From contig NW_026016831.1 of the NCBI RefSeq assembly GCF_020379485.1, forward strand, positions 55,358-119,357: a DNA stretch of 64,000 nucleotides, in the 5' to 3' direction. The DNA is from Brassica napus. Its lineage: Eukaryota; Streptophyta; Magnoliopsida; Brassicales; Brassicaceae. A program made the position numbers and the translations under genes. A model generated the notes under the pieces. It had not been told where the DNA came from. It saw only the letters and a program-made list of their open reading frames with translations, and ran no database searches. Positions 9,156 to 21,375 of this stretch are shown piece after piece; position 1 is the stretch's first letter, and every line of letters starts with the position of its first letter.

Positions 9156-9769
9156 TGTTGAGAAGAGTTGAGTATACAAGTGTGAAGTACAAAGGGGTTA
9201 AGACTGAAGAGAGTGTGTTAAGCATTGGTGTGATGGGAGAGGTTCACAGTGGCCTGACCGTACAAGGCCGTACAAGGCCGTACGGTCCGTACACATTCAG
9301 ACCAGTGAAACCATGACCGCGGTTACAAGGAGTTACCCGAGTAACTTATGGGAAGAGAAGGGGCTTTGGCTGATGAATCAGACCGTTGGAGGATAAGAGA
9401 GGCGCGGCTTTACAGGCTGGCACATCTGGAAAGGCAAGAGCATCTTTGTCCAAGATCCTAGATGCTCCAAGCATGTGGGAACGCTGATTGGCCGAGTTAA
9501 AGAGAGCTTATCCTAACCTTGTTGACTTCACATGCTTAGCTCTCCTTTATGATTTCGAAAACCCTACTGATCTCTCACTATATATTGTAACTCTTGTCAT
9601 TAATAATAGACAGATAGTTCTGAGTCTCTCTCTAATCTCTTAAGGCACCATGATTCTCTCTTAGACACTAAACAGCTCTCAAGTCTCTTAATCTTTCACA
9701 ATCTCTTTCTAATCTCTACTCAAACTCTCACTTATACTCTAGTTACTCTAAGGATCTCTAAATCTCATA
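9156..9769 (+). repeat. 5' LTR of element C (614 bp)
   Basis: It begins TGTTGAGAAGAG and ends AAATCTCATA before the PBS. It holds a GTAC-rich block at about 9257-9294 and a TATA-type box TATATATT at 9589-9596. The sequence CTGAT just upstream of that box is, in the 3' LTR copy, the target of D. Confidence 0.9.
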
Positions 9770-9787
9770 TGGTATCAGAGCCAGGTT
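9770..9787 (+). other. Primer-binding site of element C (initiator Met tRNA)
   Basis: TGGTATCAGAGCCAGGTT directly follows the LTR and matches the consensus perfectly. Confidence 0.9.
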
Positions 9788-9986
9788 CATTAGGATCTGG
9801 GGTTTGATCTTTAGAGAGGTACAAGCTGAAGGCTTTGGAGCTACACGCGAGTGGCTTTGAAGGTGTTTGGGCTGTGCTACGTTCGGTGTGTGTGTGTGCG
9901 ATCCTAGACTCAAGATTGGTGTGTGTACGTGATTCAAGACTCAAGATTTCATCAGATTCAAGTTGTTCAAGTCAAGCTAAGCAAAG

Positions 9987-12900
9987 ATGGAACATGGTAT
10001 GAACATGAGGATGAAGGTAGCGGTTACTTTCAAAGGTAACAACTATCTTGTGTGGTCTCGGATGGTGAAGACTGCTGTGGGAAGTAAGGGTTTGTGGGGG
10101 CACATCACAACAGGGGAGGCTCCGAAACTCATTACTCAGGGAGGAGATCAAGAAGAGGTCTCCAATGAAGCGGCTGTAGAGAAATGGCAACAAGAAGACA
10201 TGCTGGTGATGACGGTTCTACACGCATCCTTGGATCCAGCTATCTTAGATGCCTACAGATACTGTGAGTCAGCCAAAGAGCTGTGGGACACGCTGAAGAA
10301 GGTGTATGGGAACATCTCCAACCTCAGCCGTGTGTTTGAAGTAAAGCAAGCTATCAACCGTCTAGTGCAAGAGGATATGGAGTTCACTAAGCACTTGGGA
10401 AGGTTCAGGTCCTTATGGTCAGAACTGGAGATGCTGAGGCCGAGCACAACTGATCCTGATCAGCTGAATGAGAGGCGTGAGCAAGATAAAGTCTTTGGGC
10501 TGCTTCTCACGCTGAACCCGGCCTACACTCAACTCATCCAGCACATGTTGAGGGCTGACAAGCTTCCGGACCTTGAGGATGTGTGTGCGCAAATCCAAAG
10601 GGAGCAGGGTTCTATGGGGTTGTTTGGAGGAAAGGGGGAGCTCTCTCTCTTGCCAATCAAGCAGCTCATGAGGACTTGACCGAAGCTCCACAAGCAAACA
10701 AGGCATCTCACGGGAAGTATGATGACAGGAAGTTCAATGGCAACTGTGATCATTGCAAGAAGCATGGTCATAAGAAGAGCCAATGCTGGATACTACACCC
10801 ACACCTCAAGCCGGCCAAGTTCATGAAGGAGCGTGAGGGAAGGGCAAATGTGACTGAAGGATCAAGTGGAGCTGGCACCATCAAGACAAGTGAAGTGGAT
10901 GGTCATGGAGGCAATGATGGGAATGGGAAGTCTCTGGTGGCTTACACAGGCGCCTCAAGCTCACGCAGCAATGATGACTACATCAGGAGATCAGACCTTG
11001 ATGCGCTCTTCAAAATGCTAAAGGAAAACGGTAACACTTATGGTTATTCCCTTGGAGCATCTATGATTGCATATAAGGATGATCACTTGATTAGAGAACT
11101 AGTAGAACGGTTAGAGGCTAGGGAATGAGTATAGATGTGCACACATTGCTAGAGATGATAGGATTCATTCATCACTTAGTAATCTATGTCATAATGCTAA
11201 ACGAGTAGATAGACCATTGATTGTTGACTCTGGTGCATCACATCATATGATAAGTGATGAGAAACTGATTAAGGATATAGAACCTACTCATGGACATATG
11301 ATGATAGCAAATGGAGATAAGATACCTATTAAGGGAATAGGAAAGCTTAAGTTGTTTAACAAATCTAAAGCCTTTTACATGCCTGAATTCACATCAAACC
11401 TATTATCTGTAAAGAAATGTACTAATGATTTACAATGCAATGTTATCTTTAGTCCTAATGATGTGAAGTTTCAGGATATTGAGAGCAGCAGATTGATTGG
11501 GAAAGGGGTGACTAAAGGAGATCTCTATATGCTTGAAGAACTCACTTCTGTTCCTGATTATAGTTGCTCGTTTACTTCTGCTTCTTTGTTGAATAAACAT
11601 GCATTGTGGCATGCTAGAGTAGGACACCCTCATGTTAAAGCTTTGAACTTAATGGTACCAGGTGTTGTGTTTGAAAACAAAAATTGTGAAGCTTGCATTT
11701 TAGGCAAGCATTGTAGAACTGTGTTTCAAAAGTCTACTACTGTTTATGAGAATTGCTTTGATCTAGTTCATTCAGATGTATGGACTGCCCCTTGCTTATC
11801 TAGAGATAGCTATAAGTATTTTGTCACATTCATTGATGAAAAATCCAAATACACCTGGTTAACCTTAATTCAGACCAAAGATAGGGTACTTGATGCATTT
11901 AGGAACTTTCAAACATATGTGACTAACCATTATCATGCTAAGATTAAAATTTTGAGATCAGATAATGGAGGAGAGTACACAAGCAATGCATTCAAGCAGC
12001 ACTTATCACAATATGGGATTCTACATCAAACAAGCTGTCCGTATACTCCACAGCAAAATGGAGTGGCTGAGAGGAAGAATAGGCACCTCATGGAAGTGGC
12101 AAGGTCACTTATGTTTCAGAGTAACGTCCCAAAGAGATTTTGGAGTGATGCAGTTGCCACTGCTTGTTACTTGATCAATAGAACTCCAACCAAGATTCTG
12201 AATGAGAAGGCTCCATTTGAAGTTCTAAACAAGTACAAGCCAGTTCTTGATTACTTGAAAGTCTTTGGATGTCTATGCTTTGTGCTCAAACCAGGAGAGA
12301 TGCGCAACAAGCTAGAAGCAAGAAGTACTAAGGCTGTATTCATAGGATACTCAGCTACACAGAAAGGATACAAGTGCTATGATCCTATAGCAAGAAGAGT
12401 ACTTGTATCTAGAGACGTGAAGTTCTTAGAAGATAGAGGGTACTATGAAGAAAAGAATCAAGAAGACCTGAAGGACTTAACATCAGACAAGGCCACCACC
12501 TTGCGGATCATCCTTGAAGGTCTTGGAATCAGTACATCCCAGGATCCAAGAGATCACACAACTACACCTCCTGAAGTTGGTTCACCATCCCACCTTGATC
12601 ATGAGGGAGGAGAGAGCATGAAGAGCCTATGCAAGAGGATAACCAAGATGATGGAGGAGTAGAAGATGAAGGAGAAGAGAGCATAGGCTCTGATGGTCAT
12701 GGGCATGATCATGGTGTGATACAAACACCTTCTCAAAACTAAGTGGTAGAAGAACAACAGGAAGAAGAACCGGTTGTGCAACCACTAAGAAGGAGTACAA
12801 GGATAAGGAAGGATCCTTCTAGCTGGGTAAACACGAGAGTGTACTACAATGCCCAAGCTGTGGAGCATCCTTCTCAAGCCGTGTGCTCCTTTGCTCAATA

Positions 12901-14492
12901 TCCAGAAGCACATTGTGCCTTCATGGTAAACTTGGATGAGAATCACATCCCAAGAAGCTATGAAGAGGCAATGAAGGATAAGGAATGGAAGGAATCAGTA
13001 GGAGCTGAGGCAGGAGCTATGATAAAGAATGATACATGGTATGAGAGTGAACTACCAAAAGGGAAGAAGGCAGTGTCTAGTAGATGGATCTTCACAATCA
13101 AATACAAGGCTGATGGACAGATTGAGAGGAAGAAAACTAGACTAGTAGCAAGAGGGTTCACTCAGACATATGGGGAGGATTACATTGAGACATTTGCCCC
13201 TGTAGCTAAGCTACACACCATTAGGATTGTTCTAAGCTTGGCGGTTAATCTTGGATGGGGATTGTGGCAAATGGATGTAAAGAATGCATTCTTACAAGGG
13301 GAACTTGAGGATGAAGTCTACATGTATCCTCCACCAGGCCTAGAACATCTAGTGAAGAAAGGAAATGTACTGAGGTTAAAGAAGGCTATCTATGGCTTGA
13401 AGCAATCACCAAGAGCGTGGTATAACAAGTTGAGCACAACCTTGAATGGACGTGGCTTCAGGAAGTCAGAGTTAGATCACACACTTTTCACCCTCACTAC
13501 ACCCTCAGGTATGGTTGCTCTCCTTGTGTATGTGGATGATATCATTATCACAGGGAGTGATAAGGAGGGTATCAAAGCAACCAAGGAGTTTCTAAAGTCT
13601 ATGTTTGAAATAAAAGACTTGGGAGAAATGAAATACTTTCTTGGAATTGAGATTTGTAGATCCAAGGAAGGGTTATTCATGTCCCAAAGGAAGTATACAC
13701 TTGATCTTTTGAAAGGTGCAGGTGCTTATGGAGGCAAGACAGCAAGGATGCCTATGGAGGATGGCTACAAAGTACCAAGAGATTGAAGACAGCAAGCCAT
13801 TCCATGATCCTAAACTCTATAGAAAACTTGTTGGCAAATTGATTTACCTTACCATCACAAGACCTGACATATGTTTTGCTGTGAATCAGGTGAGTCAACA
13901 TATGCAGCTTCCCAAGGAACATCATTGGCACATGGTGGAGAGGCTGCTGATGTATCTAAATGGCTCGCCGGATCAAGGTGTATGGATGGGGTGCAATGGA
14001 AGCACAGAAGTGGTGGGCTATTGTGATGCTGATTGGGCAGGTGATAGAGCTGACAGAAGATCAACAACCGGCTATTGCACATTCATTGGAGGCAACTTGG
14101 TGACTTGGAAGAGTAAGAAACAGAAGGTGGTGTCATGCTCTAGTGCAGAAGCTGAGTATAGAGCTATGCTGAAGCTTACAAACGAGCTAGTTTGGATCAA
14201 GGGCATCTTGAAGCATTTGGAGATAGCACAAGACACTCCAATGACAATGCATTGTGACAACCAGGCCGCCATTCACATAGCCTCCAACTCGGTGTTCCAT
14301 GAGAGAACAAAGCACATTGAGGTTGATTGCCACAAGGTGAGGCAGATGATTGTCCTAGGAGTCATCTTGCCATGTTATACTAGGAGTGAAGATCAGTTGG
14401 CTGATGTATTTACCAAGGCTGCAAGGCAAAAGACAATGGAGTCCATTCATATTAGATTGGGCCTCATTGATCTTCGGAAGAGAAGCAGCTAA
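9987..14492 (+). pseudogene. Copia gag-pol polyprotein, element C, broken by several frameshifts
   Basis: Gag starts at 9987 and resembles group 1 gag (YLVWSRMVK, ELWDTLKKVYG). In the CT run 10641-10650 two extra bases shift the frame, giving a stop at 10677. The shifted frame keeps the zinc knuckle CDHCKKHGHKKSQC (10743-10784) and stops at 11126. Protease (VDSGASHH), GAG-pre-integrase and integrase resume at 11217 in the first frame and end at TAG 12660-12662 in the linker. Reverse transcriptase continues from 12743 with YVDD intact. An 8-bp loss near 13777-13784, compared with B, shifts the frame again, and RNase H runs to TAA 14490-14492. From roughly 12900 onward the sequence is unusually close to group 1 element B. 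It is not translatable as one protein. Confidence 0.9.
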
Positions 14493-14762
14493 TCCCCTTA
14501 GTCATGAGATCTTTACTCTTTTTCCCTCATTAAGGTTTTGTCCCAATGGGTTTTCCTTAGTGAGGTTTTTAATGAGGAAGATCTCATGGCTGTCCAAGCT
14601 TAGACTTTCACAAAGCTAAGCTTGAGGGGGAGTGTTAAGATGAGGAGTGTTAAGTGAAGAATGGAGATGAGGGTTGAGTAGAATGAAGAGGAGGAAATAT
14701 AGGAAGGTTTGGGAGCTTTGGGATCAGCCAGTCCGTACAAGGCCGTACATGGCCGTACATGG
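14493..14762 (+). mobile_element. B-type 3' untranslated region, PPT and partial LTR embedded in C
   Basis: After the first RNase H stop the sequence follows B's 3' end: stem-loop region, PPT, then LTR start TGTTAAGATGAGG at 14633. B-type U3 continues for about 130 bp to the GTAC repeats and breaks at CATGG (14758-14762). C-type RNase H coding follows at once. There is no TSD or second LTR here, so this is a recombination junction and not a separate insertion. Confidence 0.85.
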
Positions 14763-15276
14763 AGTCTGGATGGGGTGCAATGAAAGTACTGAAGTGGTGG
14801 GCTATTGTGATGCTGATTGGGCAGGAGATAGAGCTGACAGGAGATCAACAACCAGCTATTGCACATTCATTGGAGGCAACTTGGTTACATGGAAGAGTAA
14901 GAAGCAGAAGGTGGTCTCTTGCTCAAGTGCAGAAGCTGAGTATAGAGCTATGCTGAAGCTTACCAACGAGCTGGTGTGGATCAAAGGCATCTTGAAGCAT
15001 TTGGAGATTGATCAAGCCGCGCCGATGACAATGCATTGTGATAACCAAGCAGCTATCCACATTGCCTCCAACTCGGTGTTTCATGAGAGAACCAAGCACA
15101 TTGAAGTTGATTGTCACAAAGTGAGGCAGATGATCATCCTAGGAGTCATCCTGCCATGCTACACTCGGAGTGAAGATCAGTTGGCTGATGTGTTCACTAA
15201 GGCTGCAAGACAAAAGACTATGGAGTCCATTCACATTAGATTGGGACTCATAGATCTTGGGAAGAGAAGGAGCTGA
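14761..15276 (+). pseudogene. Second, C-type RNase H tail of element C
   Basis: The coding sequence re-enters at GVWMGCNESTEVVGYCDADWAG and runs to TGA 15274-15276. It thus repeats the RNase H segment already present at 13984-14492. The frame contains SCSSAEAEYRA, MHCDNQAAIHIA and RSEDQLADVFTKAA, and it has no internal stop. It has no natural start and no upstream pol joined in frame. It differs from the first copy at many silent sites and is closer to E's RNase H, so it is probably the element's own original 3' end. Its own stem-loop region and PPT (to 15416) follow. Confidence 0.85.
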
Positions 15277-15416
15277 TCCCCTAAGTCGTGAGGTCTTTAC
15301 TCTTTTTCCCTCATCAAAGTTTTGTCCCAATGGGTTTTCTTTGGTGAGGTTTTTAATGAGGAAGATCTCATGGCTGTCCAAGCTTAGACTATCACAAAGC
15401 TAAGCTTGAGGGGGAG

Positions 15417-15832
15417 TGTTGAGAAGAGTTGAGTATACAAGTGTGAAGTACAAAGGGGTTAAGACTGAAGAGAGTGTGTTAAGCATTGGTGTGATGGGAG
15501 AGGTTCACAGTGGCCTGACCGTACAAGGCCGTACAAGGCCGTACGGTCAGTACACATTCAGACCAGTGAAACCATGACCGCGGTTACAAGGAGTTACCCG
15601 AGTAACTTATGGGAAGAGAAGGGGCTTTGGCTGATGAATCAGACCGTTGGAGGATAAGAGAGGCGCGGCTTTACAGGCTGGCACAGCTGGAAAGGCAAGA
15701 GCATCTTTGTCCAAGATCCTAGATGCTCCAAGCATGTGGGAACGCTGATTGGCCGAGTTAAAGAGAGCTTATCCTAACCTTGTTGACTTCACATGCTTAG
15801 CTCTCCTTTGTGATTTCGAAAACCCTACTGAT
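15417..15832 (+). repeat. 3' LTR of element C, first part, interrupted by D
   Basis: It begins TGTTGAGAAGAG after the PPT and follows the 5' LTR to CTGAT (15828-15832), where D is inserted. CTGAT recurs at 54868-54872 and the LTR continues at 54873. The target is about 10 bp upstream of the TATA-type box. Confidence 0.92.
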
Positions 15833-16433
15833 TGATAGTTTTAGTGATGTTAAGAGTAATCTGAGTGTTTAGAGAAGATTAGAATGAGTTTAGAAAATAT
15901 TAAAGTCTGAAATAAGATTTGGAGTCTAGAGAGAGTTTTAGAAAGACTAAGAGAAACTCATAACTTGCTTAATTGTATTAATGAGAGTGTTTACAACTTT
16001 ATAAGAGAAGAGACTAGGGTTTTCGTAGCTAAGAGGATAAGGTAAGCATGTGGAGTCAATGGCCATTTCAAACTCGTCCAATGAGGTGAGCCGCGCGTGT
16101 GAGCCTTCATTAGCTGGCTCATACCTTTTGCTTTTCCGTGTCCAGCTGTGCCAGCCTGTCCAAGACTCTCCCTTATCCTTTCCAACGGTCTGATCCACCC
16201 ACAAAGGCCAAGGTAACTTCTCCTCTTTACTTAAGTAACTCGGATAACTTATGGTGAGGTTTGGTTGAGCTTTGGTCGATCCTATCTTGTACGGCCTGTC
16301 CTGTCATGTACGGCCATGTACGGCCTTGTACGGACAGGTTGATCCCAAAGCTCCCAAACCTTCCTATCCTTCCTCTTCTTCATTCTACTCAACCCTCATC
16401 TCCATTCTTCACTTGACACTCTTCATCTCAACA
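15833..16433 (-). repeat. 3' LTR of the D/D2 tandem (601 bp, probably recombinant)
   Basis: On the minus strand it begins TGTTGAGATGAAGAG beside the PPT and ends AAACTATCA. It is 601 bp, equal to D's right-hand LTR. In this model its outer flank CTGAT belongs to D and its inner flank to D2. The GTAAG site used by F and E in the sister LTRs is uninterrupted here (about 16044-16048). Confidence 0.85.
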
Positions 16434-16573
16434 CTCCCCCTCAAGCTTAGCTTTGTGAAAGACTAAGCTTGGACAGCCATGAGATCTTCCTCATTAAAAA
16501 CCTCACTAAGGAAAACCCATTGGGACAAAACCTTAATGAGGGAAAAAGAGTAAAGATCTCATGACTAAGGGGA

Positions 16574-19500
16574 TCAGCTGCTTCTCTTCCCAAGATCAAT
16601 GAGGCCCAATCTGATATGAATGGACTCCATTGTCTTTTGCCTTGCAGCCTTGGTGAATACATCAGCCAACTGATCTTCACTCCTAGTATAACATGGCAAG
16701 ATGACTCCTAGGACAATCATCTGCCTCACCTTGTGGCAATCAACCTCAATGTGCTTTGTTCTCTCATGGAACACCGAGTTGGAGGCTATGTGAATGGCGG
16801 CCTGGTTGTCACAATGCATTGTCATTGGAGTGTCTTGTGCTATCTCCAAATGCTTCAAGATGCCCTTGATCCAAACTAGCTCGTTTGTAAGCTTCAGCAT
16901 GGCTCTATATTCAGCTTCTGCACTAGAGCATGACACCACCTTCTGTTTCTTACTCTTCCAAGTCACCAAGTTGCCTCCAATGAATGTGCAATAGCCGGTT
17001 GTTGATCTTCTGTCAGCTCTATCACCTGCCCAATCAGCATCACAATAGCCCACCACTTCTGTGCTTCCATTGCACCCCATCCATACACCTTGATCCGGCG
17101 AGCCATTTAGATACATCAGCAGCCTCTCCACCATACGCCAATGATGTTCCTTGGGAAGCTGCATGTGTTGACTCACCTGATTCACAGCAAAGCATATATC
17201 AGGTCTTGTGATGGTTAGATAAATCAATTTTCCAACAAGTTTTCTATAGAGTTTAGGATCATGAAATGGCTTGCTGTCTTCAATCTCCCCCTCTCTTGGT
17301 ACTTTGTAGCCATCCTCCATTGGCATCCTTGCTGTCTTGCCTCCATAAGCACCTGCATCTTTCAAAAGATCAAGTGTATACTTCCTTTGGGACATGAACA
17401 AACCTTCCTTGGATCTACAAATCTCAATTCCAAGAAAGTATTTCATTTCTCCCAAGTCTTTTATTTCAAACATAGACTTTAGAAACTCCTTGGTTGCTTT
17501 GATACCTTCTTTATCACTTCCTGTGATAATGATATCATCCACATACACAAGGAGAGCAACCATACCTGAGGGTGTAGTAAGGGTAAAGAGAGTATGGTCC
17601 AATTCTGACTTCTTAAAGCCTCGGCCATTCAGAGTTGTGCTCAGCTTGTTGTACCATGCTCTTGGTGATTGCTTCAGCCCATAGATAGCCTTCTTTAACC
17701 TCAGTACATTCCCTCTCTTCACTAGATGTTCAAGACCTGGTGGAGGATACATATAGACTTCATCCTCAAGTTCTCCTTGTAGAAATGCATTCTTTACATC
17801 CATTTGCCACAATCCCCATCCAAGGTTCACAGCCAAGCTTAAAACAATTCTAATTGTGTGTAGCTTGGCTACTGGTGCAAATGTCTCAATGTAATCCTCT
17901 CCATATGTCTGAGTAAACCCTCTTGCTACTAGTCTAGTTTTCTTCCTCTCAATCGACCCATCAGCCTTGTACTTGATTGTAAAGATCCATCTACTAGACA
18001 CTGCCTTCTTCCCTTTTGGTAGTTCACTCTCATACCATGTATCATTCTTTATCATAGCTCCTGCCTCAGCTCCTACTGATTCCTTCCACTCCTTATCCTC
18101 CATTGCCTCTTCATAGCTTCTTGGAATGTGATTCTCATTCAAGTTTACCATAAATGCACAATGTGCTTCTGGATATTGACTGAAAGAACACACGGCCTGA
18201 GTAGGATGCTCCACAGCTTGGGCATTGTAGTACACTCTCGTGTTTACCCAACTGGAAGGATCCTTTCTCAGCCTTGTACTTCTTCTTAACATTGGCCCTT
18301 CTTGTGCCATCTCTTGTTCTTCTTCTTGTGGCAACATTTCGGATCTTTCTTCTCCTAGCTGACTTGCTTCAGCTCCCTCTTCCCTTAGCTGATCATTAGC
18401 TTCTTCTTGTTGATCATCTGATTCCACAGCTTGATCATGAGAGCCAGAACTCTCTTCTCTACTTGTTTCTTCACGCTCAAGGTTTGGAGTTCTTGTTTCA
18501 TTCCCCCCTTCATGCTCAAGGTTGGAAGTCTGATGATCCGGTGCTGGAGTCGTGCTTCTCCCCCCCTGATGTCCTTGATTCATGTTGATTCCAAGCCCTT
18601 CTAGGATCAACCTCAAGGTTTCAGCTCTATCAGATGTAAGATCCTTCAAATCTTCTTGAATCTGCTCCTCATAATATCCTTTTTCTTCAACAAACTTTAC
18701 TTCTCTAGATACTAACACTCTCCTTGTGTTAGGATCATAGCACTTGTATCCTTTCTGACTTGATGAGTATCCAATGAACATTGCCTTTGAACTCTTAGCT
18801 TCTAGCTTGTTTCTTATCTCTCCAGGCACCATCACAAAACACAAACATCCAAAGATCTTCATATGCTCGAGTGAAGGTTTGTACTGATTCAATACCTCAA
18901 ATGGTGATTGTCCTTGAAGGATCAGAGTTGGTGTCCTGTTGATGAGATAACAAGCCGTAGCAACTGCATCACTCCAAAACTTCTTAGGCACATTGGATTG
19001 AAACATCATGGACCTGGCTACTTCCATCAAGTGCCTGTTCTTCCTTTCAGCCACACCATTCTGTTGTGGTGTATAGGGACAGCTTGTCTGATGAAGTATT
19101 CCATGTTGAGATAGATGTAGCTTGAATGCTTGTCCCGTGTACTCTCCTCCATTATCTGACCTAAAAATTTTTATCTTGGCATTGTAATGGTTAGTCACAT
19201 AGGCTTGAAAGTTTTTAAATGCATCAAGTACCCTATCTTTGGTTGGAATTAAAGTTAACCAGGTGTATTTGGATTTTTCATCAATGAAAGTTACATAGTA
19301 CTTATGATTGTCTCTAGAAAGGCAAGGTGCAGTCCAAACATCAGAATGAATAAGATCAAAACATTTTTCATAAACAGTAGTAGACTTGGTAAAGACAGTT
19401 CTACAATGCTTGCCTAAGATGCAAGCTTCACACTCATTATTCTCAAAGGAAACACCTGGCAACATCAGTTTTAAAGCCTTATTATGAGGGTGTCCTAATC

Positions 19501-21145
19501 TAGCATGCCACAATGCATTTTTACTTAAACTAGAACCAGAAACAGAAGTAAACGAGCAGCTATAACTAGAAACAGGAGCAAGATCTTTGAGTAAATACAA
19601 TTCTCCTTTAGTCACTCCCTTTCCAATCATCTTGCTGCTTTTAATATCCTGAAACTTCACATCATTAGGACTGAATATGACATTGCATTGCAAATCAGTA
19701 GCACATTTCTTAACAGATAACAAGTTTGAAGTAAATTCAGGCATATAAAAGGCTTTAGTCTCCTTACCAAACAGTTTAAGACTTCCTATTCCTCTAATAG
19801 GTATCTTATCTCCATTAGCTATCATCACATTACCATTCATTGGTACAATGTCTTTAATTAAACTAGTGTCACTTATCATATGATGAGATGCACCAGAATC
19901 AACTACTAAAGGCTTAATGGTATGTGAACTAGCAATATGAGCAAGGATACTAGATGGTTTGAATACATGATCATTCCTAGCAAAACTAGCCGTTCTAGAT
20001 TGGTTTAATATCTCAATCACACTTTCATGCATCCTATCAGTTCTAGTTAGATTCTCATCATTCTCTATAGCCCTAGCACCAAAGGAATAAGCAAATGTGT
20101 TACCATGCTCTTTAAAGAGCTTGATGAGAGCATCCAGGTCGGATCTCCTTAGATACTCTTGATCATAGTTCCCACGGTTGCTTGGGGCTCCAGTGTAGGC
20201 TACAAGAGACTTCCCATCACCTCCTTCACGCCCATCTATCTCCTTTCCTTTGCTTGAACCAGCTCCACTCGTTCCATCTGATACATTAGCCCTTGCCTCA
20301 CGGTCCTTCATGAACTTTGCCGGTTTGAGGTGTGGGTGAAGGATCCAGCATTGACTCTTCTTGTGGCCATGCTTCTTGCAGTGATCACAGTTCCCATTGA
20401 ACCTCCTCTCCTCATACTTCCCATGCGCAGCAGCCTTATTTGCTTGTGTAGCTTCATTCCCTTCCTCTTGAGTCGCTTGGCTTGCAAGGGAAAGGTCTCC
20501 TTTCTTGGCAAACAACCCAATGGAGCCTTGCTCCTTCTGAATCCGCGCACACACATCCTCAAGGTCAGGTAGAGTGTCTTCTCTAAGCAGGTGCTGGATG
20601 AGACCATTATACGCCGGGTTGAGGGTGAGAAGTAGGCCAAAGACCTTGTCTTGCTCTCTTCTCTTGTTGAGCTCATCTGCATCTGTAGTGCTTGGCCTTA
20701 ACATCTCCATCTCGGACCATAGTGATCTGAATCTCCCAAGGTGTTTAGTGAACTCCATATCCTCTTGTACCAGGTTGTTAATCGCTTGCTTCACCTCAAA
20801 CACCCTGCTCAAGTTTGATGTATTCCCATACACCTTCTTCAGTGTGTCCCACAGTTCCTTAGCAGACTCACAGTAGCTGTAAGCATCTAAGATTGCTGGC
20901 TCAAGGGATGCGTGAAGCACTGACATCACCAGCATGTCCTCTTGATACCACTTCTCAGCCGCGTTTCTTGCAGCCTCACCATCATCCTCTCCTTGAGTGA
21001 TGAGTTTTGGAGCTTCTCCAGGGTTGATATGCTTCCACAACCCCTTGCTTCCCACCGTGGTTCTCACCATCCTTGACCATACCAAGTAGTTGTTTCCCTT
21101 GAAACACACGGCTACCTTCATGTTCATGTTCATCCCACTCTCCAT
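16574..21145 (-). CDS. Copia gag-pol polyprotein, element D2, 1523 aa, uninterrupted
   Basis: This is a complete group 1 polyprotein on the minus strand. Domain order is gag (residues 1 to about 250) with zinc knuckle CDHCKKHGHKKSQC, protease (VDSGASHH, catalytic Asp 416), GAG-pre-integrase, DD35E integrase, acidic linker, reverse transcriptase (YVDD at 1201-1204) and RNase H to the C-terminal LGLIDLGKRSS. The ATG matches the start used in B, F and H. It differs from F's product at only a few residues apart from F's frameshift. PBS (21376-21393), PPT and flanking LTRs are present, although the 5' LTR is split by F. Of the frames here it is among the most plausible to make functional proteins, but transcription from its own promoter is doubtful. 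Confidence 0.94.
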   Translation of the reverse strand: MESGMNMNMKVAVCFKGNNYLVWSRMVRTTVGSKGLWKHINPGEAPKLITQGEDDGEAARNAAEKWYQEDMLVMSVLHASLEPAILDAYSYCESAKELWDTLKKVYGNTSNLSRVFEVKQAINNLVQEDMEFTKHLGRFRSLWSEMEMLRPSTTDADELNKRREQDKVFGLLLTLNPAYNGLIQHLLREDTLPDLEDVCARIQKEQGSIGLFAKKGDLSLASQATQEEGNEATQANKAAAHGKYEERRFNGNCDHCKKHGHKKSQCWILHPHLKPAKFMKDREARANVSDGTSGAGSSKGKEIDGREGGDGKSLVAYTGAPSNRGNYDQEYLRRSDLDALIKLFKEHGNTFAYSFGARAIENDENLTRTDRMHESVIEILNQSRTASFARNDHVFKPSSILAHIASSHTIKPLVVDSGASHHMISDTSLIKDIVPMNGNVMIANGDKIPIRGIGSLKLFGKETKAFYMPEFTSNLLSVKKCATDLQCNVIFSPNDVKFQDIKSSKMIGKGVTKGELYLLKDLAPVSSYSCSFTSVSGSSLSKNALWHARLGHPHNKALKLMLPGVSFENNECEACILGKHCRTVFTKSTTVYEKCFDLIHSDVWTAPCLSRDNHKYYVTFIDEKSKYTWLTLIPTKDRVLDAFKNFQAYVTNHYNAKIKIFRSDNGGEYTGQAFKLHLSQHGILHQTSCPYTPQQNGVAERKNRHLMEVARSMMFQSNVPKKFWSDAVATACYLINRTPTLILQGQSPFEVLNQYKPSLEHMKIFGCLCFVMVPGEIRNKLEAKSSKAMFIGYSSSQKGYKCYDPNTRRVLVSREVKFVEEKGYYEEQIQEDLKDLTSDRAETLRLILEGLGINMNQGHQGGRSTTPAPDHQTSNLEHEGGNETRTPNLEREETSREESSGSHDQAVESDDQQEEANDQLREEGAEASQLGEERSEMLPQEEEQEMAQEGPMLRRSTRLRKDPSSWVNTRVYYNAQAVEHPTQAVCSFSQYPEAHCAFMVNLNENHIPRSYEEAMEDKEWKESVGAEAGAMIKNDTWYESELPKGKKAVSSRWIFTIKYKADGSIERKKTRLVARGFTQTYGEDYIETFAPVAKLHTIRIVLSLAVNLGWGLWQMDVKNAFLQGELEDEVYMYPPPGLEHLVKRGNVLRLKKAIYGLKQSPRAWYNKLSTTLNGRGFKKSELDHTLFTLTTPSGMVALLVYVDDIIITGSDKEGIKATKEFLKSMFEIKDLGEMKYFLGIEICRSKEGLFMSQRKYTLDLLKDAGAYGGKTARMPMEDGYKVPREGEIEDSKPFHDPKLYRKLVGKLIYLTITRPDICFAVNQVSQHMQLPKEHHWRMVERLLMYLNGSPDQGVWMGCNGSTEVVGYCDADWAGDRADRRSTTGYCTFIGGNLVTWKSKKQKVVSCSSAEAEYRAMLKLTNELVWIKGILKHLEIAQDTPMTMHCDNQAAIHIASNSVFHERTKHIEVDCHKVRQMIVLGVILPCYTRSEDQLADVFTKAARQKTMESIHIRLGLIDLGKRSS

Positions 21146-21375
21146 GTTGAATGATGAACTCTCTAAGCTTCAGGAACTCTATCTTGAGTTGAATGACTTG
21201 TAGAAACCTTCACAGCCTTGATCTTCAACCCACACAGCTTCAGACAACACACCACAACTAGTTTTGAACTAGAAAAGTACCCAGAACCTCTCAAACACAT
21301 AAGAACACACAAGAGTTTCTTCAAAGCTTCAAACTTGTAACTTCAAAGAATCTCACACGACCTCAGGCTCTCACT

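Noticed and set aside
16794..16994. Antisense frame of about 66 codons repeated in every group 1 copy (MAAWLSQC and onward)
   Set aside because: It recurs only because RNase H coding is conserved on the other strand; no start context or independent conservation is visible.
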